The notes under the pieces: generated by a model | What the model was told of the DNA's origin: nothing | Database searches by the model: none | Seen by the model: the letters and a program-made list of their open reading frames with translations, nothing else | Source of the DNA: Candidatus Aegiribacteria sp. | GTDB lineage: Bacteria; Fermentibacterota; Fermentibacteria; Fermentibacterales; JCC-6 | Direction of reading: 5' to 3' | Assembly: GCA_013138965.1 (NCBI GenBank) | Contig: WTBT01000036.1 | Coordinates: 1-52,106, forward strand | DNA: 52,106 nt | Position numbers and translations under genes: made by a program | In this document: positions 44,819-52,106 of the stretch, piece after piece | Layout: the number at the start of each line of letters is the position of its first letter | Position numbering within the stretch: position 1 is the first letter of the stretch

Positions 44819-45831
44819 AGCCCGACCTCGATCATATACCGCATGAAATCCACCATTCTGGACGCGTAACCGTATTCATTGTCGTACCATGAAAGGATCT
44901 TCACCATTCTGGAACCCATCGTTTTAGTTATAAGGGAATCGAAGATTGAGCTGCAGGGATTGCCTATTATATCGCTGGACACAAGGGGTTCAGTGGAATA
45001 CTGCAGCACCCCTTTCAGGCTGCCCCGGGAAGCTTCAAGCATTGCGCTGTTCACCGAATCGACAGTGGCGTCGCTTCGCAGTTCACATACCAGATCCACC
45101 AGCGATCCATCCTTAACGGGAACCCTGACCGCTATACCGTCAAGCTTACCTCTGAGTTCGGGAATCACCAGAGCTACGGCTGCGGCCGCGCCTGTGGTCG
45201 TTGGAATGATATTAACAGCTGCAGCCCTCGCCCGCCTCAGGTCTTTGTGCGGCAGGTCTAGAATTTTCTGATCGTTCGTATAGGCATGGATCGTTGTCAT
45301 GATTCCGTTTTCAATACCGAATGTATCGTTCAGAACTTTCGCAACCGGAGCCAGACAGTTGGTCGTGCAGCTGGCGGTGGATATCACTTCATCCTTTTCA
45401 GGATCGTAAAGCTTATGATTCACACCATAAACAACGGTGAGGTCGGCCCCGGGGTTTCCCTTCGCGGGGGCGCTGAGAACAACTTTCTTCGCCCCGGACT
45501 CAATATGCATCATCGCCTTCTCCCTGGTTCGGAAAAAGCCGGTGGACTCTATGACTATTTCTACACCGAGTTCCTTCCAGGGGAGCTTCGAAGGATCGGG
45601 CTGAGAGAGTACCCTGAAACTGTCACCGCCTGCATGAATAACGTCTCCATCTACTCTTACGTCACCGGGAAACCGACCGTGTACCGAATCGTACTTCAGG
45701 AGGTGCGCAAGAGCCACCGGATCTGTCAGGTCATTTACGGCAACGATATCAATATTACTGTTATTAAGTGTCTGCCTGTAAACAAGCCTTCCAATTCTTC
45801 CGAAACCATTAATCGCGACTTTTACCGCCAT
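44815..45831 (-). CDS. gap: Glyceraldehyde-3-phosphate dehydrogenase
   Basis: The protein has 338 residues. The NAD-binding GFGRIGR is at 9-15, and Asp34 in AVNDLTD indicates NAD rather than NADP preference. The catalytic Cys155 is in SCTTNC. It also shows the IIPTTTGAA segment and the C-terminal WYDNEYGYA. It lies 12 bases after pfkA. Confidence 0.97.
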   Translation of the reverse strand: MAVKVAINGFGRIGRLVYRQTLNNSNIDIVAVNDLTDPVALAHLLKYDSVHGRFPGDVRVDGDVIHAGGDSFRVLSQPDPSKLPWKELGVEIVIESTGFFRTREKAMMHIESGAKKVVLSAPAKGNPGADLTVVYGVNHKLYDPEKDEVISTASCTTNCLAPVAKVLNDTFGIENGIMTTIHAYTNDQKILDLPHKDLRRARAAAVNIIPTTTGAAAAVALVIPELRGKLDGIAVRVPVKDGSLVDLVCELRSDATVDSVNSAMLEASRGSLKGVLQYSTEPLVSSDIIGNPCSSIFDSLITKTMGSRMVKILSWYDNEYGYASRMVDFMRYMIEVGL

Positions 45832-45843
45832 TTCATACCTCCG

Positions 45844-46881
45844 TTATCCGAAGAAGAGTTTTGCAGCTTCATACTGCTCGACAGGTACCGTTTTCAGTGT
45901 TCCGACCGCCTTCTCAAGTTCCACAGCTACTAACTCCGTACCATGGAGAGCCACCATTTTACCGAACATTCCCTGTTCTGCCATTTCAACAGCTTTGACT
46001 CCCAGTCTTGTTCCGAGTACGCGGTCGAACGCCGTAGGGCTGCCGCCCCTCTGAACATGACCCAGAACTACATGTCTTGTTTCCAGATCGGTTCTGTCGG
46101 CGATTTCATTCTTAAGCACTTCCCCAATACCTATTCCGGTACCGAGCTGGACATGACCGAAGGCATCCTTCTCCGCTGAATGCATTACATGTCTTTGAAG
46201 CTTGGGGTCTATGGCACCCTCAGCCACTGCGACGATTGCATACCTGTTGCCTTCTCTGTAACGCTTTTTCAGGAGTTCACACACATCGTCGGTGTTAAAC
46301 TCCTGTTCGGGAATGAGAATGATGTGGGCGCCGCCGGCCATACCAGCATGAAGCGCCAGCCAGCCTGCATGACGTCCCATGATCTCCACCACGATAATCC
46401 TTTCATGACTTCTGGCAGTGGTATGAAGCATATCAAGGGCTTTCATAACGTAGTTGATTGCGGTATCAAAACCGAAAGTACAATCGGTAGCGCTCAGGTC
46501 ATTGTCTATCGTCTTTGGTATACCGATGACTGAAAGACCTTCACGCTTCAGCATGCTGGCAACACCAAGTGTATCCTCTCCGCCTATAGCTAGCAGGCAG
46601 TCCAGCTTCCTGTCTTTGCAGGTCTTCTTTATCCTTTCAAATCCGTTCTCAAGTTTGAAGGGGTTCGTTCTTGAGGAAAGCAGTATGGTACCGCCCTCCA
46701 TGTGTATATCCCTGACCATGTCAAGATCGAGAGCAATCGCATCGTTCTCGATGAGACCTTTCCAGCCTCTCAGGAAACCGGTTATCCTGTGATTCCGCAT
46801 CTTTCCTTTAACCGTAATACCCCTTATAACAGCATTCAATCCAGGAGCATCTCCACCGCCCGTAAGCAAACCTATGTGCAT
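45844..46881 (-). CDS. pfkA: 6-phosphofructokinase, predicted pyrophosphate-dependent
   Basis: The protein has 345 residues, PFKA fold. The phosphate-donor loop reads GGEDT at 100-104, with Asp103 where ATP enzymes have Gly (E. coli Gly104). The substrate loop is PKTIDND at 122-128, with Lys123 where E. coli has Gly124. From the known family rule, Asp plus Lys at these positions marks PPi-dependent PFK of the mixed-substrate clade; Gly plus Lys would be ATP. It therefore probably phosphorylates fructose-6-phosphate reversibly with pyrophosphate, saving ATP and allowing gluconeogenic flow. Other conserved parts are LLTGGGDAPGLN, MGRHAGW and VQRGGSP. It starts one base after the aroF stop. Confidence 0.93.
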   Translation of the reverse strand: MHIGLLTGGGDAPGLNAVIRGITVKGKMRNHRITGFLRGWKGLIENDAIALDLDMVRDIHMEGGTILLSSRTNPFKLENGFERIKKTCKDRKLDCLLAIGGEDTLGVASMLKREGLSVIGIPKTIDNDLSATDCTFGFDTAINYVMKALDMLHTTARSHERIIVVEIMGRHAGWLALHAGMAGGAHIILIPEQEFNTDDVCELLKKRYREGNRYAIVAVAEGAIDPKLQRHVMHSAEKDAFGHVQLGTGIGIGEVLKNEIADRTDLETRHVVLGHVQRGGSPTAFDRVLGTRLGVKAVEMAEQGMFGKMVALHGTELVAVELEKAVGTLKTVPVEQYEAAKLFFG

Positions 46882-46882
46882 G

Positions 46883-47674
46883 TTAATTCCCTCTGTTTTC
46901 AGAATAATCTTGAGCTATCCTCCTGAGCAGTTTTTTCGCGAGTTCCTTCAGTTCGGGAATTGAAAGGGACTGTCCTCCGTCTGAAAGCGCCTTGTCAGGA
47001 TCAGGATGTACTTCCAGCATAATGCCGTCAGCCCCTGCTGCGAGGCCTGCAAGGGACAGAGGTTCCAGAAGGTCCCTCCTTCCGGAGGCATGGCATGGGT
47101 CTACAATGACCGGATATCCGCCAAGCATTCTTGCAAGCGGGACAGCCGAAATGTCCAGTGTATTCCTTGTCCATGGTTCAAAGGTCCTTATTCCCCTTTC
47201 GCAGAGAACCACCCTGTCATTTCCCTCCTTGACGAGATACTCCGCCGCCATGAGCCACTCCTCAATCGTGGCCATGAACCCTCTTTTCAGAAGTATCGGT
47301 TTTTTCGTCCTGCCAAGGGCGGAGAGAAGTGGGAAGTTGTGCATGTTCCTTGCTCCGACCTGGATCATATCGACGCACTTTACAGCATGTTCTATCTGAT
47401 CTACCGCCATAACTTCACTGACCACCGGAATATTGAATTCCCTTCTTACCTGATCCAGCATTTCAAATCCTTCAATACCCAGACCCTGAAAGGAATAGGG
47501 AGATGTTCTGGGCTTGAACGAACCACCTCTTAATATGGAAACACCCGCCCCAACCACAGCGGCAGTAACCTCCCTGAGCATTTCAATGTTTTCCACAGAA
47601 CAGGGCCCGGCGATGAGGATGGATGATCGCTCACCAATATGGACATTAGCTACTTTTACGGATCTTATGTCCAT
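46883..47674 (-). CDS. aroF: 3-deoxy-7-phosphoheptulonate (DAHP) synthase, type I-beta
   Basis: The protein has 263 residues, the bare beta-subgroup catalytic barrel with no N-terminal ferredoxin-like or fused AroQ regulatory domain. Metal and substrate motifs are AGPCSVE (Cys25 metal ligand), RGGSFKPRTSPYSFQGLG, QVGARNMHN, LLKRG, CERGIRTFEP, VDPCHASGRRD and EVHPDPD. It condenses phosphoenolpyruvate with erythrose-4-phosphate, the first step to chorismate. It sits between the ligase/chorismate-mutase-like fusion gene (2 bases upstream) and pfkA (1 base downstream). Lacking its own effector domain, it may be regulated through a partner protein. Confidence 0.95.
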   Translation of the reverse strand: MDIRSVKVANVHIGERSSILIAGPCSVENIEMLREVTAAVVGAGVSILRGGSFKPRTSPYSFQGLGIEGFEMLDQVRREFNIPVVSEVMAVDQIEHAVKCVDMIQVGARNMHNFPLLSALGRTKKPILLKRGFMATIEEWLMAAEYLVKEGNDRVVLCERGIRTFEPWTRNTLDISAVPLARMLGGYPVIVDPCHASGRRDLLEPLSLAGLAAGADGIMLEVHPDPDKALSDGGQSLSIPELKELAKKLLRRIAQDYSENRGN

Positions 47675-47676
47675 TT

Positions 47677-49338
47677 TTACCTCTTCCCCAGCTCGCTGAT
47701 AATAAATCTTACAAAATCTCTTATTGAACTATCGGATACGGGGCCGGCATTATGGCCTATGGCATTATCCACCTGGTCATCCACCCATGTGGGGTCGAAT
47801 CCCCCTCCAATTCTGTTCATTAGCTCCGCCCTCTGGTTTATGAGCCTTACAAGCTCAACATCGGACCGCAACAGTTCACCCCGAAAATCAGGAACGATCT
47901 CTCTGGTTCCCACGGCCTTTCTGTCAATCTTGCCGTTTGCGGTTCTGGGCAGCCCGTGAACGAAATTGATGAGCCTGGGAATCTTGTGCTCATCGAGGAA
48001 CTGCCGGAGAAATGCCCTCATTCCAGCGACGGTAAGCTCAGTTCCCAGCCTTGTTACTATATAAGCGGAAGGCATCTCACCCCGTGTCGGGTGATCCCTC
48101 CCTACCACACATGCGTCCACAATTGAGGGATGCTTCAGTATCGCCAGTTCAACCTCAAGCGGATAGACCTTCAGACCCGCGGCCTTTATCAGTCCTCCCC
48201 TGCGTCCGATGAAGACAAGCCTTCCATTCTCCGTTCTGAACATATCCCCGGTACGATACCATCCATCAAGAAATGCTTCTTCAGTCTGCGGCCTGTCTCC
48301 CATATACCTGTTCACAACTCCTGGCCCTGAAATCCACAGTTCACCGCTGCCGTTTTCATCCATTCTGTTGCCTGCCAGGTCGCGAAGTTCGATCTCGTAT
48401 CCCTCTACAACGGATACAAATCCCTTTACTCCGCTCTCTCCTATGAGGCTGACTCCCGCTGTTTCAGTACTTCCCCATACGGGTATGAGTTCCACACCTG
48501 TTCTTTCTGTGAAATTCACCGCGAAATCTTCGGAAACGTACATTCCACCGGCTTCCGCTATTCTCACGGACTGCAGATCAGCATCAATTCTGTTCCATAG
48601 ATGTGACAAGTTTATAAACTGCGTCGGGAGAGCCATGATGGCTGTTACTCCAGTTCTTGAAATTACATGAAGCAGATCCCTGGGGTACCTGTGCTCGGTC
48701 AGTACAGTCCTTCCGCCGAGATACAGCCCCCGCATAAAGAGCTCGTGGGGATGACCGAAGACGCCGAAGATGGAGAGGTGTACATCATCCATGGTCAGAC
48801 CCATGGTCGCTGTAACACCTGCAGTGTTCGACAGCAGCTGAGCATGTGTTGTAGGCGCCACCTTCGCCTGACCGGTGGATGCCGAAGTAACGTTCAGATA
48901 GAACTCTTCATCGCCTTGCAGATCAGGAAGATCAACAGGATTTTCACTGCCCATGAAGATATCATCGTTCAGAGACAGGGTCATCTCATCAGGCTGAGAG
49001 CAGCAGTCACTATTATCCCACGTAAGGACCAGACGGTCAGACCATCTGCCGAAAACCCGCATCCTTTCCTGCGCCGGCCAGTCGGGATTCAGTGAAACGA
49101 ACTTTGCTCCCAGTATGGAAACCGCAGTGAAAGAACACGGAAGAAAGGAAGATCGGCGAGAGACAACTCCTACAACATGTCCCTGCTGAACTCCGGCTTT
49201 CTGCAATAGAGATGCAACATGACAGGACACCCGCCACCAGTCGGCAAAACTGAGTTTCCGCCTGTCATCTTCAAGAGCAACAGCTTCAGGTGTGCCTGCT
49301 GCCTGTTTCTTCAGAAGTCCGTGAACCGTTTCCGGCAT
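47677..49338 (-). CDS. Adenylate-forming (ANL) ligase fused to a C-terminal chorismate-mutase-like (AroQ) domain
   Basis: The protein has 553 residues. The ANL part (1 to about 480) has the P-loop SASTGQAK (152-159), WGSTE (288-292), WYRTGD (360-365), IKAAGLKVYPLEVE (384-397) and the C-terminal lysine motif NGKIDRK (468-474), so it should activate an acid with ATP. Residues 486-553 match the AroQ helical fold: Arg486 and Arg503 are 17 apart, as for E. coli chorismate mutase Arg11/Arg28, within RxxLxxxDxxLxxLxNQRAEL. HNAGPVSDSSIRDFVRFIIS fits the last AroQ helix. The catalytic Lys39 position is Phe514, and the Arg51/Glu52 pair and linker are missing, so mutase activity is doubtful. The gene abuts aroF. 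Acid substrate unknown. Confidence 0.82.
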   Translation of the reverse strand: MPETVHGLLKKQAAGTPEAVALEDDRRKLSFADWWRVSCHVASLLQKAGVQQGHVVGVVSRRSSFLPCSFTAVSILGAKFVSLNPDWPAQERMRVFGRWSDRLVLTWDNSDCCSQPDEMTLSLNDDIFMGSENPVDLPDLQGDEEFYLNVTSASTGQAKVAPTTHAQLLSNTAGVTATMGLTMDDVHLSIFGVFGHPHELFMRGLYLGGRTVLTEHRYPRDLLHVISRTGVTAIMALPTQFINLSHLWNRIDADLQSVRIAEAGGMYVSEDFAVNFTERTGVELIPVWGSTETAGVSLIGESGVKGFVSVVEGYEIELRDLAGNRMDENGSGELWISGPGVVNRYMGDRPQTEEAFLDGWYRTGDMFRTENGRLVFIGRRGGLIKAAGLKVYPLEVELAILKHPSIVDACVVGRDHPTRGEMPSAYIVTRLGTELTVAGMRAFLRQFLDEHKIPRLINFVHGLPRTANGKIDRKAVGTREIVPDFRGELLRSDVELVRLINQRAELMNRIGGGFDPTWVDDQVDNAIGHNAGPVSDSSIRDFVRFIISELGKR

Positions 49339-50460
49339 CTATTCCTGCTTCTCTCCGCATTCCGGGCAGAATTTGGAATCTCCGGGAACATCCGCGCCGC
49401 ATTTGGAGCATGGCTCTCCGCCGCCGATCTTTGTACCGCACTCGGAACAGAACTTTGCTCCGGGCGCTACCGCATTGCCGCATTCAGAACATGTCACACC
49501 AAGGGGCTTGCCGCATTCGGGGCAGAATTTTCCGGAAGCTACATTCTTGCCGCAGAAGGGGCATGGAACCAGAGCAGCCGCTTCGGAACCTTCCCGGCCG
49601 CCTCCCGCCATAGTCTGGCCCATCATGTTGGCCATTGTCATACCCATCCCGAGCCCGGCACCCATACCGACGCCTGCGCCGGCAGCTCCACCCCCGCCTT
49701 CACTAGCGGCCGCATCGCCCATGGCGGTGGCCGTCTTGAAGCGCAGGTACTGGTTCATATCACCCAGCGCTCCCATGGCGCTGCGTTCATCGATCCTTTT
49801 CTGAACCTCCTCGGGGGGAGTAATGGCCTGAACGTAGAAATCAACCAGCTGTATTCCGTACTTCCCGAAATCATCACCCAGCCTGGATTTCGCGAGGGTA
49901 CCTATTTCATCGTAGTATTGCGCAAGGTCAAATATGGTTTCAATGGTTTCTCCAAGAAGGTCAGTCAGTCTTGAGATTATCATGCCCTTCAGAAAACCCT
50001 CGATCTCATCGGTTGAGAATCTTCCCTCTGTTCCGACTATCTTGTTGATGAAGAGATGGCTCTGGTCAACTTTCATGGAAAAGCTTCCAAAAGCCCTCAA
50101 TCTCACCATCGAGAGTTCCTTGTCCCTGAAAATAATGGGCTCCTTGGTGCCCCATTTCATATCGGTGAAAGTCTTTTTGTTCACATAGAACATCGTTGCC
50201 CTGAAGGGGGAGTCTTTGCCCTCGAAGAGGGTGCTGACAAGACCGGTCAGGATGGGGATGTTCTCGGTAGTGATCGTATGCCTTCCGGGGCCGAAGGTAT
50301 CCATCGCCTTCCCATCCCGGAAGAAGATAGCATCCTGGTTTTCTCTTACTATGACTTGGGAGCCCAGACGGAATTCGCCTGAGCCGCTCTGTGGAATCCT
50401 GTGGACTATCTCATTTCCACTGTCATCCATCCATTCTATGATTTCAAGTTTCTTGAACAT
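49339..50460 (-). CDS. SPFH-domain protein with three C-terminal zinc ribbons
   Basis: The protein has 373 residues. An SPFH/band-7 domain of the YdjI ('virion core protein-like') type covers about 1-225. A Gly/Met/Ala-rich hinge (254-288) follows. Six CxxC pairs form three zinc ribbons: 300/303 with 313/316, 324/327 with 338/341, and 351/354 with 365/368. No membrane segment is visible, so it probably associates with membranes peripherally. In Bacillus the related ydjFGHI genes belong to the envelope-stress response; this is family knowledge, not shown here. Its stop abuts the ANL gene start and it follows the coiled-coil gene by 22 bases. Confidence 0.85.
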   Translation of the reverse strand: MFKKLEIIEWMDDSGNEIVHRIPQSGSGEFRLGSQVIVRENQDAIFFRDGKAMDTFGPGRHTITTENIPILTGLVSTLFEGKDSPFRATMFYVNKKTFTDMKWGTKEPIIFRDKELSMVRLRAFGSFSMKVDQSHLFINKIVGTEGRFSTDEIEGFLKGMIISRLTDLLGETIETIFDLAQYYDEIGTLAKSRLGDDFGKYGIQLVDFYVQAITPPEEVQKRIDERSAMGALGDMNQYLRFKTATAMGDAAASEGGGGAAGAGVGMGAGLGMGMTMANMMGQTMAGGGREGSEAAALVPCPFCGKNVASGKFCPECGKPLGVTCSECGNAVAPGAKFCSECGTKIGGGEPCSKCGADVPGDSKFCPECGEKQE

Positions 50461-50482
50461 GATCAGTTAACCTTTCTTCCAT

Positions 50483-51007
50483 CTAATCATTCGGAATATT
50501 TTTTTCGAGATCGATCATCAGCTCGCTGCGCTCCGACATCCTGCTGCTGAATTCGATGAGTATCGCAACCATTTTATCAATTGGTTCCAACAGGTCAGAA
50601 CCGGCAGCTGCAGACGCCTGCAAAACCTTGAATGATTCCTCAAGCTCTTCGATATTCTCCACCAGACCCAGATCAAAAGCGTAGAGCTTGTCCAGTTCAT
50701 CCTCACGAACCTTATGCATGTCGAACCAGCCCCTGTACCCCCTTGCCGCAAAACGGATCTCGTCCGTTACCTTTTCGAGCTTCTTTAGAATTCTGTCAAA
50801 ATCGGTAATCGATTTGAGTGCCGAGGGCCCCCTGAGGCTCGCAGGTATCTCGTTGATATCGGTTCTGAACCTCTCCAGCCTGCTCACAAGACCAGTCCTG
50901 AAAAGTTGATCGTTATCTCTCCGCTCTTCCTTGCTCTTATAACCCTTGTAACCCGGAATGAGCCGTATGGCCTTCTCCAGAAATCCCAGATCTCTTCCCT
51001 CACTCAT
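50483..51007 (-). CDS. Helical protein adjacent to SPFH gene, unknown function
   Basis: From ATG 51007 (AAAGGA upstream; an earlier start would lack one) the protein has 174 residues. It is largely helical and charged with no signal peptide. The N-terminal stretch AIRLIPGYKGYKSKEERRDND appears in small proteins I recall next to SPFH or PspA-like genes, and long heptad-like regions (IEELEESFKVLQ) suggest a coiled coil. A role as partner of the SPFH protein at the membrane is inferred from adjacency only. Confidence 0.6.
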   Translation of the reverse strand: MSEGRDLGFLEKAIRLIPGYKGYKSKEERRDNDQLFRTGLVSRLERFRTDINEIPASLRGPSALKSITDFDRILKKLEKVTDEIRFAARGYRGWFDMHKVREDELDKLYAFDLGLVENIEELEESFKVLQASAAAGSDLLEPIDKMVAILIEFSSRMSERSELMIDLEKNIPND

Positions 51008-51086
51008 GCCCTGTCCTTTCTTCAAAAGTATCTGCACCTGCAAAACTCCATTATAAGAATAATACTAATGGATTATGTCAATCAGG

Positions 51087-52085
51087 TCACCTGCCGGTTG
51101 TCGATCTTATGTTTGAAAGATGGCCCGCATATGTTCTGGCGAAAAGGTGCGTTCCTGTCCCATCATCCCTGCTTACGAAATAGAGATATCCCCCGGTTGT
51201 GTCAGGATTGAACGCGGCGTTAATGGAAGGTAATCCGGGGGAGCAGATCGGGCCCGGGGGCAACCCATTATGAATATATGTATTGTAGGGGTCATCGATC
51301 TCAAGATCGCTGTAAAGAAGGACTTCCTTCACCTCACCAAGAGCGTACTGAACAGTCGCGCAGCTTTCTAGCTTCATTCCGCTTCTCATCCTTGAAAGGA
51401 AAACACCCGCAATGACAGCCCTTTCTGAATCAACCCTGGCTTCCCTCTCAACGATGGAGGCGAGTATTATCGTTTCATGAAGTGTAATGCCGGTATTCTC
51501 CAGGAGTTCGCCAATATCTTCAGGCCATCTGACTTTCCCGGTTTCAATAATCCTGCTGAGGATTTCTTCAGCATCCAGGGTATCGGCAAATTCGTAGGTT
51601 TCGGGGAAAAGGTAACCTTCAAGGGTCTGTATACCGTTGAACGCAAGAAAACTGGAATCCGTAGAAAGGCTGTCAAGCACGATCTTCCGTATACCGGTAC
51701 TCTCCGATGTAATGCTGAGGGATTGCGCGAGGGTCAATCCGGGGGAGATAGTTACCCAGCTGGTTTCAACCGGTAATACATCCCCTCTCATCAGTATTCC
51801 AAGAATGGAGTCAGGAGACATCGAATCATCAAGCTGGTAGATACCCGCCTGCATTGCAGGTGAACCATCCACCCGGAAATACCTCCAGAGAAGGTAGAGT
51901 CTGCTCCGAACCAGTCCCGAGTCGGAAAGAACCTGAGAGATCCTTCTTGCGCCCCAACCCTTCTCAACTGTGAATATGCACTCCCTTCCTCCGCGGGGAG
52001 GCCGACCGCACCATTTTAGAGCGCTAATTCCAAGAATTACAAGTGTCAGAAATATGCTTGATAGTATGAATACTTTACGCTTCAT
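51087..52085 (-). CDS. mltG: Endolytic murein transglycosylase MltG
   Basis: The protein has 332 residues. One N-terminal membrane anchor (about 5-22) precedes a LysM-like region and the YceG domain. Catalytic Glu213 lies in ASIVEREA; other conserved segments are LEGYLFPETYEF (155-166), NTYIHNGLPPGPICSPG (268-284) and THLFARTYAGH. MltG cuts nascent peptidoglycan strands in the periplasm and ends their polymerisation. The full frame is inside the window with 21 bases to the edge, so the operon promoter and possibly further upstream genes (ruvX and alaS are common neighbours) lie outside. Confidence 0.94.
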   Translation of the reverse strand: MKRKVFILSSIFLTLVILGISALKWCGRPPRGGRECIFTVEKGWGARRISQVLSDSGLVRSRLYLLWRYFRVDGSPAMQAGIYQLDDSMSPDSILGILMRGDVLPVETSWVTISPGLTLAQSLSITSESTGIRKIVLDSLSTDSSFLAFNGIQTLEGYLFPETYEFADTLDAEEILSRIIETGKVRWPEDIGELLENTGITLHETIILASIVEREARVDSERAVIAGVFLSRMRSGMKLESCATVQYALGEVKEVLLYSDLEIDDPYNTYIHNGLPPGPICSPGLPSINAAFNPDTTGGYLYFVSRDDGTGTHLFARTYAGHLSNIRSTTGR

Positions 52086-52106
52086 GGCATTCCCAGGTAA
52101 CGTTTA

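Noticed and set aside
1..52106. CRISPR array, prophage or toxin-antitoxin system
   Set aside because: No regularly spaced direct repeats, phage structural genes, integrase or small toxin/antitoxin pairs were found on either strand.

Overview
The window is 52 kb of gene-dense chromosome of about 50% GC. It carries 45 protein genes I accept (two of them interrupted), one tRNA gene, a decayed gene fragment and several small dispersed repeats. There is no phage, plasmid, CRISPR array or complete insertion sequence. No gap without a gene exceeds 300 bases; the larger gaps of roughly 190-280 bases are mostly filled by the repeats described below. The organism looks like an uncultivated Gram-negative bacterium of the Fibrobacteres-Chlorobi-Bacteroidetes (FCB) side of the tree, perhaps a Fermentibacterota/Cloacimonadota/WOR-3-type lineage. 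The reasons are: secreted proteins with C-terminal FlgD/Por-type Ig-like domains, a small outer-membrane barrel ending in Phe, a Bacteroidetes-like ParE/ParC pair, a DUF4954 protein, and the long form of urocanate hydratase. The promoters I can read (TTGACG-17-TAATAT before the tRNA, TTGACC-17-TAATAT before yebC) are ordinary sigma-70 type and not the Bacteroidetes type. The phylum call is inference.

Layout. 1-4.4 kb: amino-sugar synthesis genes glmM-glmS with a YihY membrane protein, downstream of tRNA-Thr(CGT). 4.4-6.8 kb: leuC-leuD-like dehydratase and an outer-membrane barrel. 7.1-8.6 kb: a GlcD-type FAD oxidoreductase. 8.6-14.1 kb: DUF4954 protein, pepD, a secreted repeat protein and pepT. 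14.2-15.6 kb: pyrB-pyrI. 15.8-16.8 kb: a secreted protein with an in-frame TGA. 16.9-20.3 kb: operon yebC-ruvC-ruvA-ruvB-queH. 20.4-24.2 kb: a sensor kinase that lacks its phosphoacceptor His, and a secreted M14 carboxypeptidase. 24.3-28.1 kb: hutU, mrp and a HAD phosphatase. 28.1-31.4 kb: an MFS transporter, cysC and purC. 31.4-38.6 kb: parE-parC, a sugar amidotransferase and an acyl-CoA synthetase. 38.7-40.8 kb: an FGE/PEGA protein and a frameshifted secreted protein. 40.9-52.1 kb: a tight minus-strand operon of 11 genes.

That last operon is the most coherent and unusual part. In transcription order it is mltG, a coiled-coil protein, an SPFH protein with zinc ribbons, an adenylate-forming ligase fused to a chorismate-mutase-like domain, DAHP synthase, phosphofructokinase with pyrophosphate-type active-site residues, gap, pgk, tpiA, a glycosyltransferase and a CPBP protease. 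Most junctions overlap or are a few bases apart. It ties lower glycolysis, which supplies phosphoenolpyruvate, to the first step of aromatic synthesis.

Five related copies of a palindromic, MITE-like repeat (up to about 165 bp, ends like GGAGGTTGTCCGA-TAATG) lie between genes, and a different 118-bp palindrome lies between hutU and mrp. In two cases (cysC, mrp) the repeat supplies the last codons and the stop of the neighbouring gene.
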